Source of the DNA: Variovorax sp. Root473
GTDB taxonomy: Bacteria > Pseudomonadota > Gammaproteobacteria > Burkholderiales > Burkholderiaceae_C
Length of the DNA: 64,000 bases
NCBI RefSeq assembly: GCF_001426505.1
Contig: NZ_LMEV01000016.1
Location: 1 to 64,000, forward strand
Reading direction: 5' to 3'
The notes beneath the pieces are model-generated. The model did no database searches and was not told the origin of the DNA. It saw only the letters and a list, made by a program, of their open reading frames with translations. Position 1 is the first letter of the stretch, and every line of letters begins with the position of its first letter. Positions 42,379-51,230 of the stretch are shown here, one piece after another. Made by a program: the position numbers and the translations under genes.

Positions 42379-43050
42379 ATGAACGCACTCGACATGCCGC
42401 AACTGCTCGCACTGGCCGCCGCCATCGGCTGGGCCAGCGGCGTGCGCCTATACCTCGTCGTGCTGCTGACCGGCCTGGTCGGCTACTTCGGCTGGGTGCC
42501 GCTGCCTGCGGGGCTGCAGATGCTCGCGCATCCGATCGTGCTCGCGGTCAGCGGCTTCATGGTGTTCGTCGAGTTCTTCGCCGACAAGATCCCGGGCCTC
42601 GACTCGCTGTGGGACGTGGTGCACACCGCCATCCGCATCCCCGCCGGCGCGGCGCTCGCGGCCAGCGTGTTCGGTGCCGACCATGGCGCCATGGCCGTCG
42701 TTGCGGCGCTGCTGGGCGGCGGCTTCGCGGCCACGGCGCATGCGGCCAAGGCCACCACGCGCGCGGCCATCAATACCTCGCCCGAGCCGTTCTCGAACGT
42801 CGGTGCGTCGCTGGTCGAAGACTCGATGGTGCCGGCCGGGCTGTGGCTCGCGGTGGCGCATCCGTTGGTCTTTCTGGTGCTGTTCGTCTTCGTGCTCGTG
42901 CTCAGCGTGTGGCTCATCCGAAAAAGCTGGCGCTTTCTCAAGGCGCTGTTCAGCCGCGTGGCACGCATCTTCAGTGGCCGGCCCGATCCGGGCGTCACGT
43001 CCGCCTTTCAACTGAAAAAGAATCCTCCGGGAGACACTCCGAATGTTTAA
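42379..43050 (+). CDS. DUF4126 membrane protein
   Basis: 223-aa protein with five or so hydrophobic segments and the DUF4126 pattern: LAAAIGWASGVRLYLVVLLTGL at the start, FMVFVEFFADKIPGLDSLWDVVHTAIRIPAGA in the middle, and a Gly/Ala-rich HAAKATTRAAINTSPEP segment. The tail after residue 185 is basic. No function is known for the family. It sits inside the liu operon: 19 nt after the hydratase, and its 3' end overlaps mccA by 8 nt. The overlap ties its translation to the biotin carboxylase subunit, so a membrane role linked to branched-acid uptake or export is possible but unproven. Confidence 0.85.
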   Translation: MNALDMPQLLALAAAIGWASGVRLYLVVLLTGLVGYFGWVPLPAGLQMLAHPIVLAVSGFMVFVEFFADKIPGLDSLWDVVHTAIRIPAGAALAASVFGADHGAMAVVAALLGGGFAATAHAAKATTRAAINTSPEPFSNVGASLVEDSMVPAGLWLAVAHPLVFLVLFVFVLVLSVWLIRKSWRFLKALFSRVARIFSGRPDPGVTSAFQLKKNPPGDTPNV

Positions 43051-45043
43051 GAAGATCCTGATTGCGAATCGCGGTGAAATCGCCTGCCGCGTCGCCGCGA
43101 CCGCACGCCGCATGGCCGTTCGCACCGTGGCCGTGTACTCCGATGCCGACGCGCACGCCAACCATGTGCGCGCCTGCGACGAGTCGGTGTACCTCGGCGG
43201 CAGCGCCCCGAAGGACAGCTACCTGCGCTGGGAAAAGATCCTCGAAGCCGCCAAGGCCACGGGCGCCGAAGCCGTGCACCCCGGTTACGGCTTCCTCAGC
43301 GAGAACGAAGAGTTCGCACAGGCCTGTGCCGATGCCGGCCTGGCCTTCATCGGCCCGCCGCCCTCGGCGATCAAGGCCATGGGCCTGAAAGCCGAGTCGA
43401 AGCAGCTGATGGAAAAAGCCGGCGTGCCGCTGGTGCCCGGCTACCACGGCGCCGACCAGGACCCGGCGCTGCTGCAGCGCGAGGCCGACCGCATCGGCTA
43501 CCCGGTGCTCATCAAGGCCAGCGCGGGGGGCGGCGGCAAGGGCATGCGCGCGGTCGACAAGGCCGCGGACTTCGAAGCCGCGCTGGCCTCGTGCAAGCGC
43601 GAAGCCATCAACAGCTTCGGCGACGACGCGGTGCTGATCGAGAAGTACGTGCAGCGCCCGCGCCACATCGAGATCCAGGTGTTCGGCGACACGCAGGGCA
43701 ACTACGTCTACCTGTTCGAGCGCGACTGCTCGGTGCAGCGCCGCCACCAGAAGGTGCTCGAAGAGGCGCCCGCGCCCGGCATGACCGAGGCGATGCGCAA
43801 GGAAATGGGCGATGCGGCCGTGGCCGCGGCGCGCGCCGTGAACTACGTCGGTGCGGGCACGGTCGAGTTCATCGTCGAGCAGCGCGAAGGCGGCGAAATG
43901 AACTTCTTCTTCATGGAGATGAACACGCGCCTGCAGGTGGAGCACCCGGTGACGGAAGCCATCACCGGTCTCGACCTCGTCGAATGGCAGCTGCGCGTGG
44001 CCTCGGGCGAGCCGCTGCCCGCCAAGCAATCGGAACTGCAGATCCACGGCCACGCCATCGAGGCGCGCATCTGTGCCGAGAACCCTGACAACAACTTCCT
44101 GCCCGCCACCGGCACCTTGCGCGTGTACCGCAAGCCGCAGGCCACGGCCTTCCAGCGCAGCCGCGTGCGCATCGACGACGGCGTGCGCGAGGGCGGCGAG
44201 ATCTCGCCCTTCTACGACTCGATGATCGCCAAGCTCATCGTGCACGGCAGCACGCGCGCCGAGGCGCTGGCCCGGCTCGACGCCGCACTGGCCCAGGTGC
44301 AGATCGTGGGCGTGTCGACCAACGTGCAGTTTCTGCGCGGCATCCTGGCGACCGAGTCGTTCTCCAAAGCCAACCTGGACACCGCACTCATCGAGCGCGA
44401 GCGCGCCGTGCTGTTCGATCGCGAACCGCTGGGCCTGCCGCTGGCCGTGGCTGCCGCCATCACGCGCACGCTGGTCACCGAGTGGCCGACACAGATGCCG
44501 GACCCCTTCGAGCGCCGCGACGGCTGGCGCGCGCATGGCGAATACAAGCGCCGCTTCGATTTCGAGTTCCGCGGCGCGGAACACGCCGCGCTTTTGACCT
44601 ACCGCCGCGACGGCGGCCTGAACCTCGCCGTGGGTGGCGTCGAAGGCCCGCTCACCATCGGCCGCTTTCCCACGGGCGAGTTCGAACTCGAGTTCGCGGG
44701 CACGCGCCAGACCCTCGACGTGCACCTGGACGGCGCCACCGCCCACGTGTTCGCGGCGAAGGGCGCCACGCGCCTCACGGCCATCGACCGCCTCGCGCAT
44801 GCGGGCGATACCCAGGCCGAGGGCGGCCGCCTCACGGCGCCGATGCCCGGCAAGGTCGTGTCCTTCGCAGTCAAGGCCGGCGACAAGGTCAGCCGCGGCC
44901 AGCCGCTGGCCGTGATGGAAGCCATGAAGATGGAGCACACCATCGCCGCGCCGGCCGACGGCACGGTGGAGGAACTGATGTTCTCGCCGGGCGAGCAGGT
45001 GGCGGAGGGCGACGAATTGTTGCGAATGGCGGCTGCCGCTTAA
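43043..45043 (+). CDS. mccA: Methylcrotonyl-CoA carboxylase, biotin carboxylase (alpha) subunit
   Basis: 666-aa biotin-dependent subunit. N-terminal biotin carboxylase (MFKKILIANRGEIACRV; VLIKASAGGGGKGMR ATP-grasp loop near residue 160; MEMNTRLQVEHPVTEAITGLDLVEWQ), a middle linking domain, and a C-terminal biotinyl domain with VMEAMKMEH, biotin on Lys629. It partners MccB. Its ATG lies 8 nt inside the DUF4126 gene. Operon order with beta before alpha and a hydratase between is the usual liu layout. Also known as liuD. Confidence 0.97.
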   Translation: MFKKILIANRGEIACRVAATARRMAVRTVAVYSDADAHANHVRACDESVYLGGSAPKDSYLRWEKILEAAKATGAEAVHPGYGFLSENEEFAQACADAGLAFIGPPPSAIKAMGLKAESKQLMEKAGVPLVPGYHGADQDPALLQREADRIGYPVLIKASAGGGGKGMRAVDKAADFEAALASCKREAINSFGDDAVLIEKYVQRPRHIEIQVFGDTQGNYVYLFERDCSVQRRHQKVLEEAPAPGMTEAMRKEMGDAAVAAARAVNYVGAGTVEFIVEQREGGEMNFFFMEMNTRLQVEHPVTEAITGLDLVEWQLRVASGEPLPAKQSELQIHGHAIEARICAENPDNNFLPATGTLRVYRKPQATAFQRSRVRIDDGVREGGEISPFYDSMIAKLIVHGSTRAEALARLDAALAQVQIVGVSTNVQFLRGILATESFSKANLDTALIERERAVLFDREPLGLPLAVAAAITRTLVTEWPTQMPDPFERRDGWRAHGEYKRRFDFEFRGAEHAALLTYRRDGGLNLAVGGVEGPLTIGRFPTGEFELEFAGTRQTLDVHLDGATAHVFAAKGATRLTAIDRLAHAGDTQAEGGRLTAPMPGKVVSFAVKAGDKVSRGQPLAVMEAMKMEHTIAAPADGTVEELMFSPGEQVAEGDELLRMAAAA

Positions 45044-45102
45044 CCCCGTTCGGGCGGCTGGCCCGTATCAGCGGTGGTAGTCATTCTTTTCAAGGAGTCC
45101 TG

Positions 45103-46065
45103 ATGATCCGCCGCACCCTTTCCGTGTCGACACCTCGCGCCGCCGTGCGCCACCGCGCAGGCGCTGTCCTGCTGGCCCTGGCGGCCGCCCTGTCGCTGGC
45201 CGGCTGCGACCGCGAGCGCAGCGCCGAATCGGTCGCGCCGGCCTCCGCGCCCATGCCGGCAGCGCCGATGGGCTATGGCGGTGCCATGAAAGCGCAGCGG
45301 GCGAGCGCACCGCAGGCCGAGATCGCCGCGTCGCTGTCCGACGAGGCGCGGGGCGGCAGCGGCGAGACCGCGCTGCGGCGCTTCCTGGCCGTGCGGCAGG
45401 ACCTGAACGTCGAAGTGCCGGCCGAACAGCTCGCCGACGCATGGGGCAAGGTGCGCGACCTCTGCGGCACGCTGAAGTGCGAGCTGTTGTCGTCCTCGCT
45501 GCTGCGCGAGACGCCGCAGCAGCCCGGCAACGCGCTGCTCGAGATGCGCGTCGAACCCGCCGATGTCGACCAACTGCTCGGCGGCCTGGCCGGCGTGGCG
45601 AACGTGGTCTCGCACACCACCACCAGCGAGGACAAGACCTCCGAGGTGATCGACGTCGAGGCCCGCATCAAGAACCGCACCGAGTTCCGCGACAGCCTGC
45701 GCGTGATGCTGCGCGACACCGTCACCAAGCGCACCATGGCCGACCTGCTGGCGATCCAGCGCACGCTGTCGGACACGCAGGCCGAACTCGACGCCATCGC
45801 CACCCAGCGCAAGGTGCTGGCGCAGCAAACCAGCAAGCAGCACATCCAGATCCAGTTCACGCCCAGGCGCGCGCTGGTGAGCGGCAGCGACGGCTACAGC
45901 CCGATGGCGCACGCGCTGCGCAACGCCGGCGACGTGCTGGCCGAAAGCGTGGGCGCGCTCATCACCTTCGTGGCCGCGGCGCTGCCGTGGCTGCTGCTGG
46001 TGGTGCTGCCCCTGGGATGGCTGGCACGGGTGCTGTGGCGTCGCCGCCGGACGGGCAAGGCCTGA
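45103..46065 (+). CDS. DUF4349 lipoprotein
   Basis: 320-aa exported protein. Residues 1-35 are a lipoprotein signal with lipobox LAGC (Cys35). A long helical middle (residues about 170-255) includes VEARIKNRTEFRDSLRVML and LLAIQRTLSDTQAELDAIATQRKVL, the coiled-coil core of DUF4349. One transmembrane helix lies near residues 285-310, followed by a basic tail (RRRRTGKA). Function unknown; relatives occur near envelope genes. The ATG has CAAGGAG 7 nt upstream. It is 59 nt after mccA, so it may be read through from the liu operon. The long open frame upstream of the ATG is antisense-like and ignored. Confidence 0.88.
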   Translation: MIRRTLSVSTPRAAVRHRAGAVLLALAAALSLAGCDRERSAESVAPASAPMPAAPMGYGGAMKAQRASAPQAEIAASLSDEARGGSGETALRRFLAVRQDLNVEVPAEQLADAWGKVRDLCGTLKCELLSSSLLRETPQQPGNALLEMRVEPADVDQLLGGLAGVANVVSHTTTSEDKTSEVIDVEARIKNRTEFRDSLRVMLRDTVTKRTMADLLAIQRTLSDTQAELDAIATQRKVLAQQTSKQHIQIQFTPRRALVSGSDGYSPMAHALRNAGDVLAESVGALITFVAAALPWLLLVVLPLGWLARVLWRRRRTGKA

Positions 46066-46082
46066 GCGCGGGGCCCGTCGGA

Positions 46083-46117
46083 AGCGAAGTGGTGCGTCAG
46101 CCCACCACCACTTCGCT
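46083..46117. terminator. 12-bp inverted repeat between convergent genes
   Basis: AGCGAAGTGGTG (46083-46094) and CACCACTTCGCT (46106-46117) are perfect 12-bp arms with an 11-nt loop, lying at the end of the DUF4349 gene and over the last codons of the convergent EthD gene. It could end transcripts from both sides, though neither side has a T tract. Confidence 0.5.
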
Positions 46118-46411
46118 GATCTGCATCACGGGCGCGATGTCGGTGTAGTTCTTCACGTCGCCCATGATCTCCTTCATGTGCGGGCCGAAGGCCTTCTGGA
46201 AGGACTCGACCGAGTCGGCGAACACGTGGCACATGCCGACGTAGGTGGGCGGCGAGCCCAGTGCGCCGCCGCCCAGGCCCTTGTCGATGGTGTACGAGAG
46301 GCAGGCGTCGCCCATGCGGGCCTTGAGCATCGGCATGTGCTGGTCCCGGTAGTAGTCGTGGTCGAACCGCGCGCCGGGGGTGTGGGGGTACATCACGCTG
46401 ACTTTGATCAT
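46097..46411 (-). CDS. EthD-family protein
   Basis: 104-aa small protein of the EthD dimeric alpha-beta barrel family. MIKVSVMYPHTPGARFDHDYYRDQHMP opens it and the conserved His residues of the DHDYYRDQHMP motif are present. Family members accompany monooxygenases or act as small reductase-like enzymes; the substrate here is unknown. Start at 46411 with AGGAG 8 nt upstream; the frame stays open to 46498 but without a ribosome site. It is divergent from ghrA. Confidence 0.88.
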   Translation of the reverse strand: MIKVSVMYPHTPGARFDHDYYRDQHMPMLKARMGDACLSYTIDKGLGGGALGSPPTYVGMCHVFADSVESFQKAFGPHMKEIMGDVKNYTDIAPVMQISEVVVG

Positions 46412-46496
46412 GGGGTGTCTCCTGGGTGGCTGAATGCGGTCGAGCATAGGGGAGGGCGCGCAGCGCAACAAGCCGGTGCCTTCTAAGATGGCGCCC

Positions 46497-47417
46497 ATGC
46501 GAATCTCCGTCTACCTCACCGACAACCGTCCCGATCCCTGGATCAATGGCCTGAAGGCCGAACTCCCCGAAGCCACCATCGAAGCCTGGACGCCCGGCGC
46601 GCCGCAGGCCGACCACGGCGTGGTGTGGGCGCCGCCCCAGCAGTTTCTCGACGAGCAGCCGAACCTGCGCGGCCTGTTCAACATCGGCGCGGGTGTCGAT
46701 GCGCTGCTCAAGCTCAAGGTGCCGGCGCACACGCGCATCGTGCGGCTCGACGACGCGGGCATGTCGGTGCAGATGGCCGAGTACGTGTGCCACACGCTCA
46801 TTCGCCACTTCCGCGAGTTCGACGTGTACGAGGCCGATGCGCGCGAGGGCAAGTGGAGCTACCGCAAGCCGAAGCTGCGGCGCGACTTCCCGGTCGGCAT
46901 CATGGGCCTGGGCGTGCTCGGCGAGCGCGTGGCCAAGGCCGTGGCGCAGTTCGAATTTCCGGTGCTCGGCTGGAGCCGTTCGCCCAAGGCCATCGACGGC
47001 GTGCAGGTGTTCAGCGGGCAGGCGCAGTTCGACGAGTTCCTGGCCTCCACGCGCGTGCTGGTCAACCTGCTGCCGCTGACCGAATCCACGCGCGGCATCC
47101 TGAACCGCACGACGCTGGGCAAGCTCAAGCCCGAGGGCTACCTCATCAGCATCGCGCGCGGCGGCCACCTGGTCGAAGACGACCTGATCCCGATGCTCGA
47201 CGCCGGCCAGCTCGCGGGCGCGACGCTCGATGTGTTCCAAGTCGAGCCGCTCCCGGCCGACCACGCCTTCTGGCGCCACCCGAAGATCACCGTCACGCCG
47301 CACGGTTCGGCGCGCACGCTGCGCGAGGAGTCCATCGCCCAGATCGCCGGGAAGATCCGCGCGATGGAGCAGGGCCTGCCGATCGCCGGCATCGTCGATC
47401 CCGGCCGGGGCTACTGA
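46497..47417 (+). CDS. ghrA: Glyoxylate/hydroxypyruvate reductase A
   Basis: 306-aa D-2-hydroxyacid dehydrogenase-type reductase. The Rossmann motif is GIMGLGVLGERVA (near residue 137). Catalytic Arg, Glu and His appear in SIARGGHLVEDDL, DVFQVEPLP and TPHGSART. It reduces glyoxylate and hydroxypyruvate with NAD(P)H. ATG at 46497 is used; ATG at 46488 (3 codons earlier) is in frame, and neither has a clear ribosome site. Its stop is 31 nt before the remnant acyl-CoA dehydrogenase. No link to the leucine pathway is evident. Confidence 0.92.
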   Translation: MRISVYLTDNRPDPWINGLKAELPEATIEAWTPGAPQADHGVVWAPPQQFLDEQPNLRGLFNIGAGVDALLKLKVPAHTRIVRLDDAGMSVQMAEYVCHTLIRHFREFDVYEADAREGKWSYRKPKLRRDFPVGIMGLGVLGERVAKAVAQFEFPVLGWSRSPKAIDGVQVFSGQAQFDEFLASTRVLVNLLPLTESTRGILNRTTLGKLKPEGYLISIARGGHLVEDDLIPMLDAGQLAGATLDVFQVEPLPADHAFWRHPKITVTPHGSARTLREESIAQIAGKIRAMEQGLPIAGIVDPGRGY

Positions 47418-47448
47418 CGCCCCTGCGCTCGCCGGCCCGCGCTATCGC

Positions 47449-48040
47449 ATGGCGCCGCGCATCGAGGAGATCGCCGCGATGTTGCGCTCGGCGTGCGCGC
47501 GGCGGTGACTCCAACTTTCTCTTCATCGACGGCCTCGAGGTGCCCGAGGAAGACCGCATCGGCGAGGAAGGCCGGGGCTTCGAATACATCCTGCACGGCC
47601 TGAACCCCGAGCGCATATTGATCGCCGCAGAAGCCATCGGCATCGGCCGCGCCGCGCTGTGCATCGCCGCGCAGTACGCGCAGGAGCGTGTCGTGTTCGG
47701 CCGGCCCATCGGCCAGAACCAGGGCGTGGCGCATCCGCTCGCGCGCGCCTGGGCCAACCTGGAAGCGGCCGACCTGATGATGCTCAAGGCCGCCACGCTG
47801 TACGACGCGCACGCGCCCTGCGGCATCGAGGCCAATGCCGCGAAGTACCTTGCCGCCGAGGCGGCGCACGACGCCTGCCAGAACGCCGTTCTCACACTCG
47901 GCGGCATGGGTTATGCGAAGGAATACCATGTCGAACGCCTGCTGCGCGAGAGCTACATCCCGCGCATCGCGCCGGCCAGCCCGCAGATGATCCTGAACTT
48001 CATCGCCGAGAAGGCACTGGGGCTGCCGAAGTCGTACTGA
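47449..48040 (+). pseudogene. Acyl-CoA dehydrogenase remnant (internal deletion and frameshift)
   Basis: Codons 47449-47505 (RIEEIAAMLRSACAR) look like the N-terminus of an acyl-CoA dehydrogenase, ended by a TGA. From about 47513, in another frame, the sequence continues DSNFLFIDGLEVPEEDRIGEEGRG to the normal family end (LNFIAEKALGLPKSY, stop at 48038). The middle, roughly 190 residues with the CoA- and FAD-binding signature, is missing. The C-terminal portion is clean and long, so decay is recent or the piece may be expressed from an internal start such as the GTG near 47540. Most likely a broken gene. Confidence 0.8.
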
Positions 48041-48049
48041 CCGTTGCCC

Positions 48050-48349
48050 ATGAACCATCACCACGCCATCGTCACCCGCCATCTCGTCGTCCACGGCCTC
48101 GTGCAGGGCGTAGGCTACCGCTGGTCGATGGTGCAGGCCGCGCAGCGGCTCGGCGTGCGCGGCTGGGTGCGCAACCGGCGCGATGGCAACGTGGAGGCGC
48201 TCGTGGCCGGCGAGGCCGATGCAGTCGAGGCGCTGGTGCACTGGGCCCGCCAGGGGCCGGCCGGTGCGCGCGTGGATGCGGTCGATGTGAACGAGGCCGG
48301 CGCCGCGGACGATCTGCCCGACGGCTTCGCGCAGCGCGAAACCGTCTAG
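48050..48349 (+). CDS. acyP: Acylphosphatase
   Basis: 99-aa small enzyme that hydrolyses acyl phosphates. The catalytic motif VHGLVQGVGYRWSM contains the phosphate-binding Arg, and VRNRRDGNVEALVAG holds the catalytic Asn. Length and fold pattern are normal. The ATG at 48050 lies 9 nt after the acyl-CoA dehydrogenase remnant; an upstream in-frame TTG adds two residues. The next gene, HMG-CoA lyase, starts 166 nt later behind its own operator-like repeats. Confidence 0.94.
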   Translation: MNHHHAIVTRHLVVHGLVQGVGYRWSMVQAAQRLGVRGWVRNRRDGNVEALVAGEADAVEALVHWARQGPAGARVDAVDVNEAGAADDLPDGFAQRETV

Positions 48350-48380
48350 ATCCGACGTTTCTTCGTGCAACCGCCCGGTT

Positions 48381-48413
48381 GGCACCATTTGCAACCCCAC
48401 AGGCGCGCATTGC
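48381..48413 (+). promoter_or_regulatory. AraC-type operator upstream of HMG-CoA lyase
   Basis: GGCACCATTTGC (48381-48392) and GGCGCGCATTGC (48402-48413) are direct repeats 21 bp apart, matching the half-sites and the spacing of the pair before ivd. The run ATTTGCAACC after the first GGC block is identical in both places. It ends 102 nt before the ATG of the lyase, close to the 87 nt at ivd. This suggests shared control by the AraC regulator at 35736. Confidence 0.6.
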
Positions 48414-48515
48414 TACCTTCTGCGACTTGTGTACCCAGCAGCGCAAGCCCATGTGTCGGACAATCGAAGCCGGTTTTTCAGCATCCTCCCGCGACAGCGA
48501 CACCCGAGACATCCC

Positions 48516-49436
48516 ATGAAACTCCCCGCCAAGGTCCAGCTCATCGACGTCGGTCCACGCGACGGCCTCCAGAACGAAAAACAGCCCGTGTCCGCCGAGG
48601 TCAAGATCGGCCTCGTGCACCGCCTGCAGGATGCTGGCCTGAGCGAGATCGAGGTCACCAGCTTCGTCTCGCCCAAGTGGGTGCCGCAGATGGGCGACAA
48701 CGCCGAGGTGATGCACGGCATAAAGCGCAAGCCGGGCGTGCGCTACTCGGTGCTCACGCCCAACATGAAGGGCTTCGAGGCCGCCATTGCGGCGCCGCGC
48801 GACGAGTGGCCCGACGAGATCGTGGTGTTCGGTGCCGCCAGCGAGGCCTTCAGCCAGAAGAACATCAACTGCTCGATCGCCGAGAGCATCGAGCGCTTCG
48901 CGCCCGTGGTCGAGGCGGCACGCGCCAAGGGCATCGCCGTGCGCGGTGCCATGTCGTGCACGGTGGGCTGCCCCTACGAAGGCGAGATCGATCCGTCCAA
49001 GGTCGGGTACCTCGCACAACTGATGAAGGGCATCGGCGTGCAGCGCGTGGACGTGGCCGACACCATCGGCGTGGGCACGCCGCGCAAGGTGCAAAAGGCG
49101 ATGGAGGCCACGCTGGCGCACTTCGATGTCGACGCCATTTCCGGCCACTTCCACGACACCTACGGGCAGGCGCTGGTCAACACGCTGGCGGCGCTCGAAC
49201 TGGGTGTGTGGAACTTCCAGTCGTCCTCGGCGGGCCTGGGCGGTTGTCCCTATGCCAAGGGCGCGACGGGCAACGTCGCGACCGAAGACGTGGTCTACAT
49301 GCTGCACGGCATGGGCATCGCGACCGGCATCGACCTGGACCAGTTGATCGACGCGGGCGTGTACATCAGCGAAGCGCTGGGCCGCGAACCGAACTCGCGC
49401 GCCTCGAAGGCGATCCGCACCAAGCGCGCCGGCTGA
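48516..49436 (+). CDS. liuE: Hydroxymethylglutaryl-CoA lyase
   Basis: 306-aa TIM-barrel lyase that splits HMG-CoA into acetoacetate and acetyl-CoA, the last step of the leucine path. LIDVGPRDGLQNEKQPV (metal-binding Asp and catalytic Arg), GHFHDTYGQALVN (metal-binding His pair) and GLGGCPYAKGATGNVATEDV (catalytic Cys in GGCPYA) are complete. ATG at 48516 fits the family; upstream in-frame codons from 48429 do not. It is separated from the rest of the liu genes by ghrA, a gene remnant and acyP, but carries matching operator-like repeats. Convergent with the kinase/phosphatase gene 13 nt away. Also called mvaB. Confidence 0.95.
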   Translation: MKLPAKVQLIDVGPRDGLQNEKQPVSAEVKIGLVHRLQDAGLSEIEVTSFVSPKWVPQMGDNAEVMHGIKRKPGVRYSVLTPNMKGFEAAIAAPRDEWPDEIVVFGAASEAFSQKNINCSIAESIERFAPVVEAARAKGIAVRGAMSCTVGCPYEGEIDPSKVGYLAQLMKGIGVQRVDVADTIGVGTPRKVQKAMEATLAHFDVDAISGHFHDTYGQALVNTLAALELGVWNFQSSSAGLGGCPYAKGATGNVATEDVVYMLHGMGIATGIDLDQLIDAGVYISEALGREPNSRASKAIRTKRAG

Positions 49437-49449
49437 GCCCTCCTGCTTC

Positions 49450-51201
49450 TCAGCGCCCGAAGGCGCGCAACCCCAGCAGCACGACCACCGCCGCGGCCAG
49501 CAGCACGGTAATGCACTGCCAGAAGAGCACGGGGCGGCGTTCGATCAGCGGCGGCATCCGCGCGCTCAGGAATTCCGGGCCGGGCGTGCGCAGGTCGTGC
49601 ACGAACTCCGACACGGCCTGCTGCCGCTTCGCAGGCTGCGGGTGCAGTGCCTTCTGCAGCACGGCATCGACCCACGCGGGCAGCTCGGGCCGCAGGTGGC
49701 GCACCGGCACATAGCGCAAGCGCCCCGCATCGGCCGGCGTGCGGATGCGCGACACCTGCAGGCCGTAAGGCAACTGGCCGCACAGCATCTGGTAGACGAT
49801 CGCGGCCAGCGAGAACAGGTCGGAGCGCGCGCTGCCGCCGTCGCCGGTGAAGTATTCGGGCGCGGTGTACTGCAGCGTGCCTTCGATGGCGAGCGCGCGG
49901 GCGTCGCCGCTGCCGTCAGCCAGGCCCGCCACGTGGGTCGAGGCCAGGTCGATGATCTTCACCGTGCCAGCGCGGTCGATCATCACGTTCTCGGGCCGCA
50001 GATCCTGATGCAGCATCTCCTTGCCGTGCAGCGCCTGCAGTCCGCGCGCGAGCTGCGCGACGATGCCGCGCACGCTGTCCAGGTCGGGCCGGGGGTGGTC
50101 GACCATCCATTGCGCGAGCGTGTGGCCATCGACGTACTCCATGGCCACATACAGGTGCGCACGCGGGCGCTCGACGGCGCTGGCCTTGAGCACGTGCGGG
50201 CTGTCGATGCGCCGCGCCACCCACTCCTCGAGCACGAACCGGTCGAGGTAGCCGGGGTCGTCGCGCAGGTCGACCGACGGCAGCTTCAGCACGGCGGGCT
50301 GGCCGGTGGCGTCGTCGGTGGCCAGGTAGACGTGGCTGCGCGAACTCACGTGGATCTCGCGCACGAGGCTGAAGCCCTCGAAGCGGGCGCGTGGCGCCAG
50401 GGCCGGCGGCATCGCCAGGCCTTCGCGCTGCAGTTGCGCGGGCGGCGCGGCGGCGTCGGGCAGCTCGTCGATGCGCAGCAGCTGCATCGTGATGTCGTCG
50501 GTGCTGCCTCGCGTGCGCGCAGCCTCCGCGAGCCAGCGCGCTGCGCCGTCGAAGTCGTCCGCGTGCAGCGCCAGCGCCTCGTGCACGGCGGCGGCGTCCA
50601 GGTGCGTGTAGGCGCCATCGGTGGCCAGCAGGTAGACCTCGCCGACCTCGGCCTCCCAGCAGCGATGGTCGATCTCCACATGGGCGCCCGCGCCCAATGC
50701 GCGCCCGAGGTACGACTCGACCGACGACACGCGCACGCGGTGGTCTTCGGTGAGCTGTTCGAGCGCGCCGGCATGCAGCCGGTGGATGCGCGCGTCGCCC
50801 ACGTGCAGCAGGTGCGCGTCGCGGCCCTTGAGGATCAGCGCACTGAAGGTGCAGACGTAGCCGCTGTCCTTGTCGAAACGCGCGTCGCTGCGCTGGGTCT
50901 GCGCATGCAGCCAGGCGTTGGTGGCGCCGAGCACGCGCTGCGCGGCGCGTTGCACCGACCAGGTGTCGGAGGTGGCGTAGTAGTCGTCGAGAAAGCCGCG
51001 CACGGCCGCTGCGCTCGCCACCTGGCTCACGCGGCTGGAGCCGATGCCGTCGGCCAGCGCCACGGCGATGCCCTTGGACGCACGCAGCGCGCCCTCGGGC
51101 AGCATGGCGCCGTGGAAGTCCTGGTTGACCGGCGCGTGAAGCCCCGCCAGCGAATGCTGGCCGAGCGTCACGCGCAGTTGCTTGCGCGGCGGCGCGGGCA
51201 T
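49450..51201 (-). CDS. Fused PP2C-like phosphatase and protein kinase (nitrite-cluster type)
   Basis: 583-aa protein. Residues about 12-235 are a PP2C phosphatase (LADGIGSSRVSQ, LLHVGDARIHRL, LLATDGAYTHLD, STDDITMQLL). Residues about 270-540 are a Ser/Thr kinase (AVLKLP Lys, EYVDGHTLAQW, LHQDLRPENVMID catalytic loop, TVKIIDLASTHV with DLA in place of DFG, SDLFSLAAIVYQMLCGQLPYG). A transmembrane helix lies near the C-terminus (about 555-578), so the enzyme is anchored. The Pseudomonas nitrite cluster has, as I recall, the same type of gene beside nirBD. It follows nirC by 29 nt in the nirBD-nirC operon. Target unknown; nitrite uptake or reductase are the natural candidates. Confidence 0.88.
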   Translation of the reverse strand: MPAPPRKQLRVTLGQHSLAGLHAPVNQDFHGAMLPEGALRASKGIAVALADGIGSSRVSQVASAAAVRGFLDDYYATSDTWSVQRAAQRVLGATNAWLHAQTQRSDARFDKDSGYVCTFSALILKGRDAHLLHVGDARIHRLHAGALEQLTEDHRVRVSSVESYLGRALGAGAHVEIDHRCWEAEVGEVYLLATDGAYTHLDAAAVHEALALHADDFDGAARWLAEAARTRGSTDDITMQLLRIDELPDAAAPPAQLQREGLAMPPALAPRARFEGFSLVREIHVSSRSHVYLATDDATGQPAVLKLPSVDLRDDPGYLDRFVLEEWVARRIDSPHVLKASAVERPRAHLYVAMEYVDGHTLAQWMVDHPRPDLDSVRGIVAQLARGLQALHGKEMLHQDLRPENVMIDRAGTVKIIDLASTHVAGLADGSGDARALAIEGTLQYTAPEYFTGDGGSARSDLFSLAAIVYQMLCGQLPYGLQVSRIRTPADAGRLRYVPVRHLRPELPAWVDAVLQKALHPQPAKRQQAVSEFVHDLRTPGPEFLSARMPPLIERRPVLFWQCITVLLAAAVVVLLGLRAFGR

Positions 51202-51230
51202 GCGAACCGTGATGCTGCCGTTGCGGTGGT

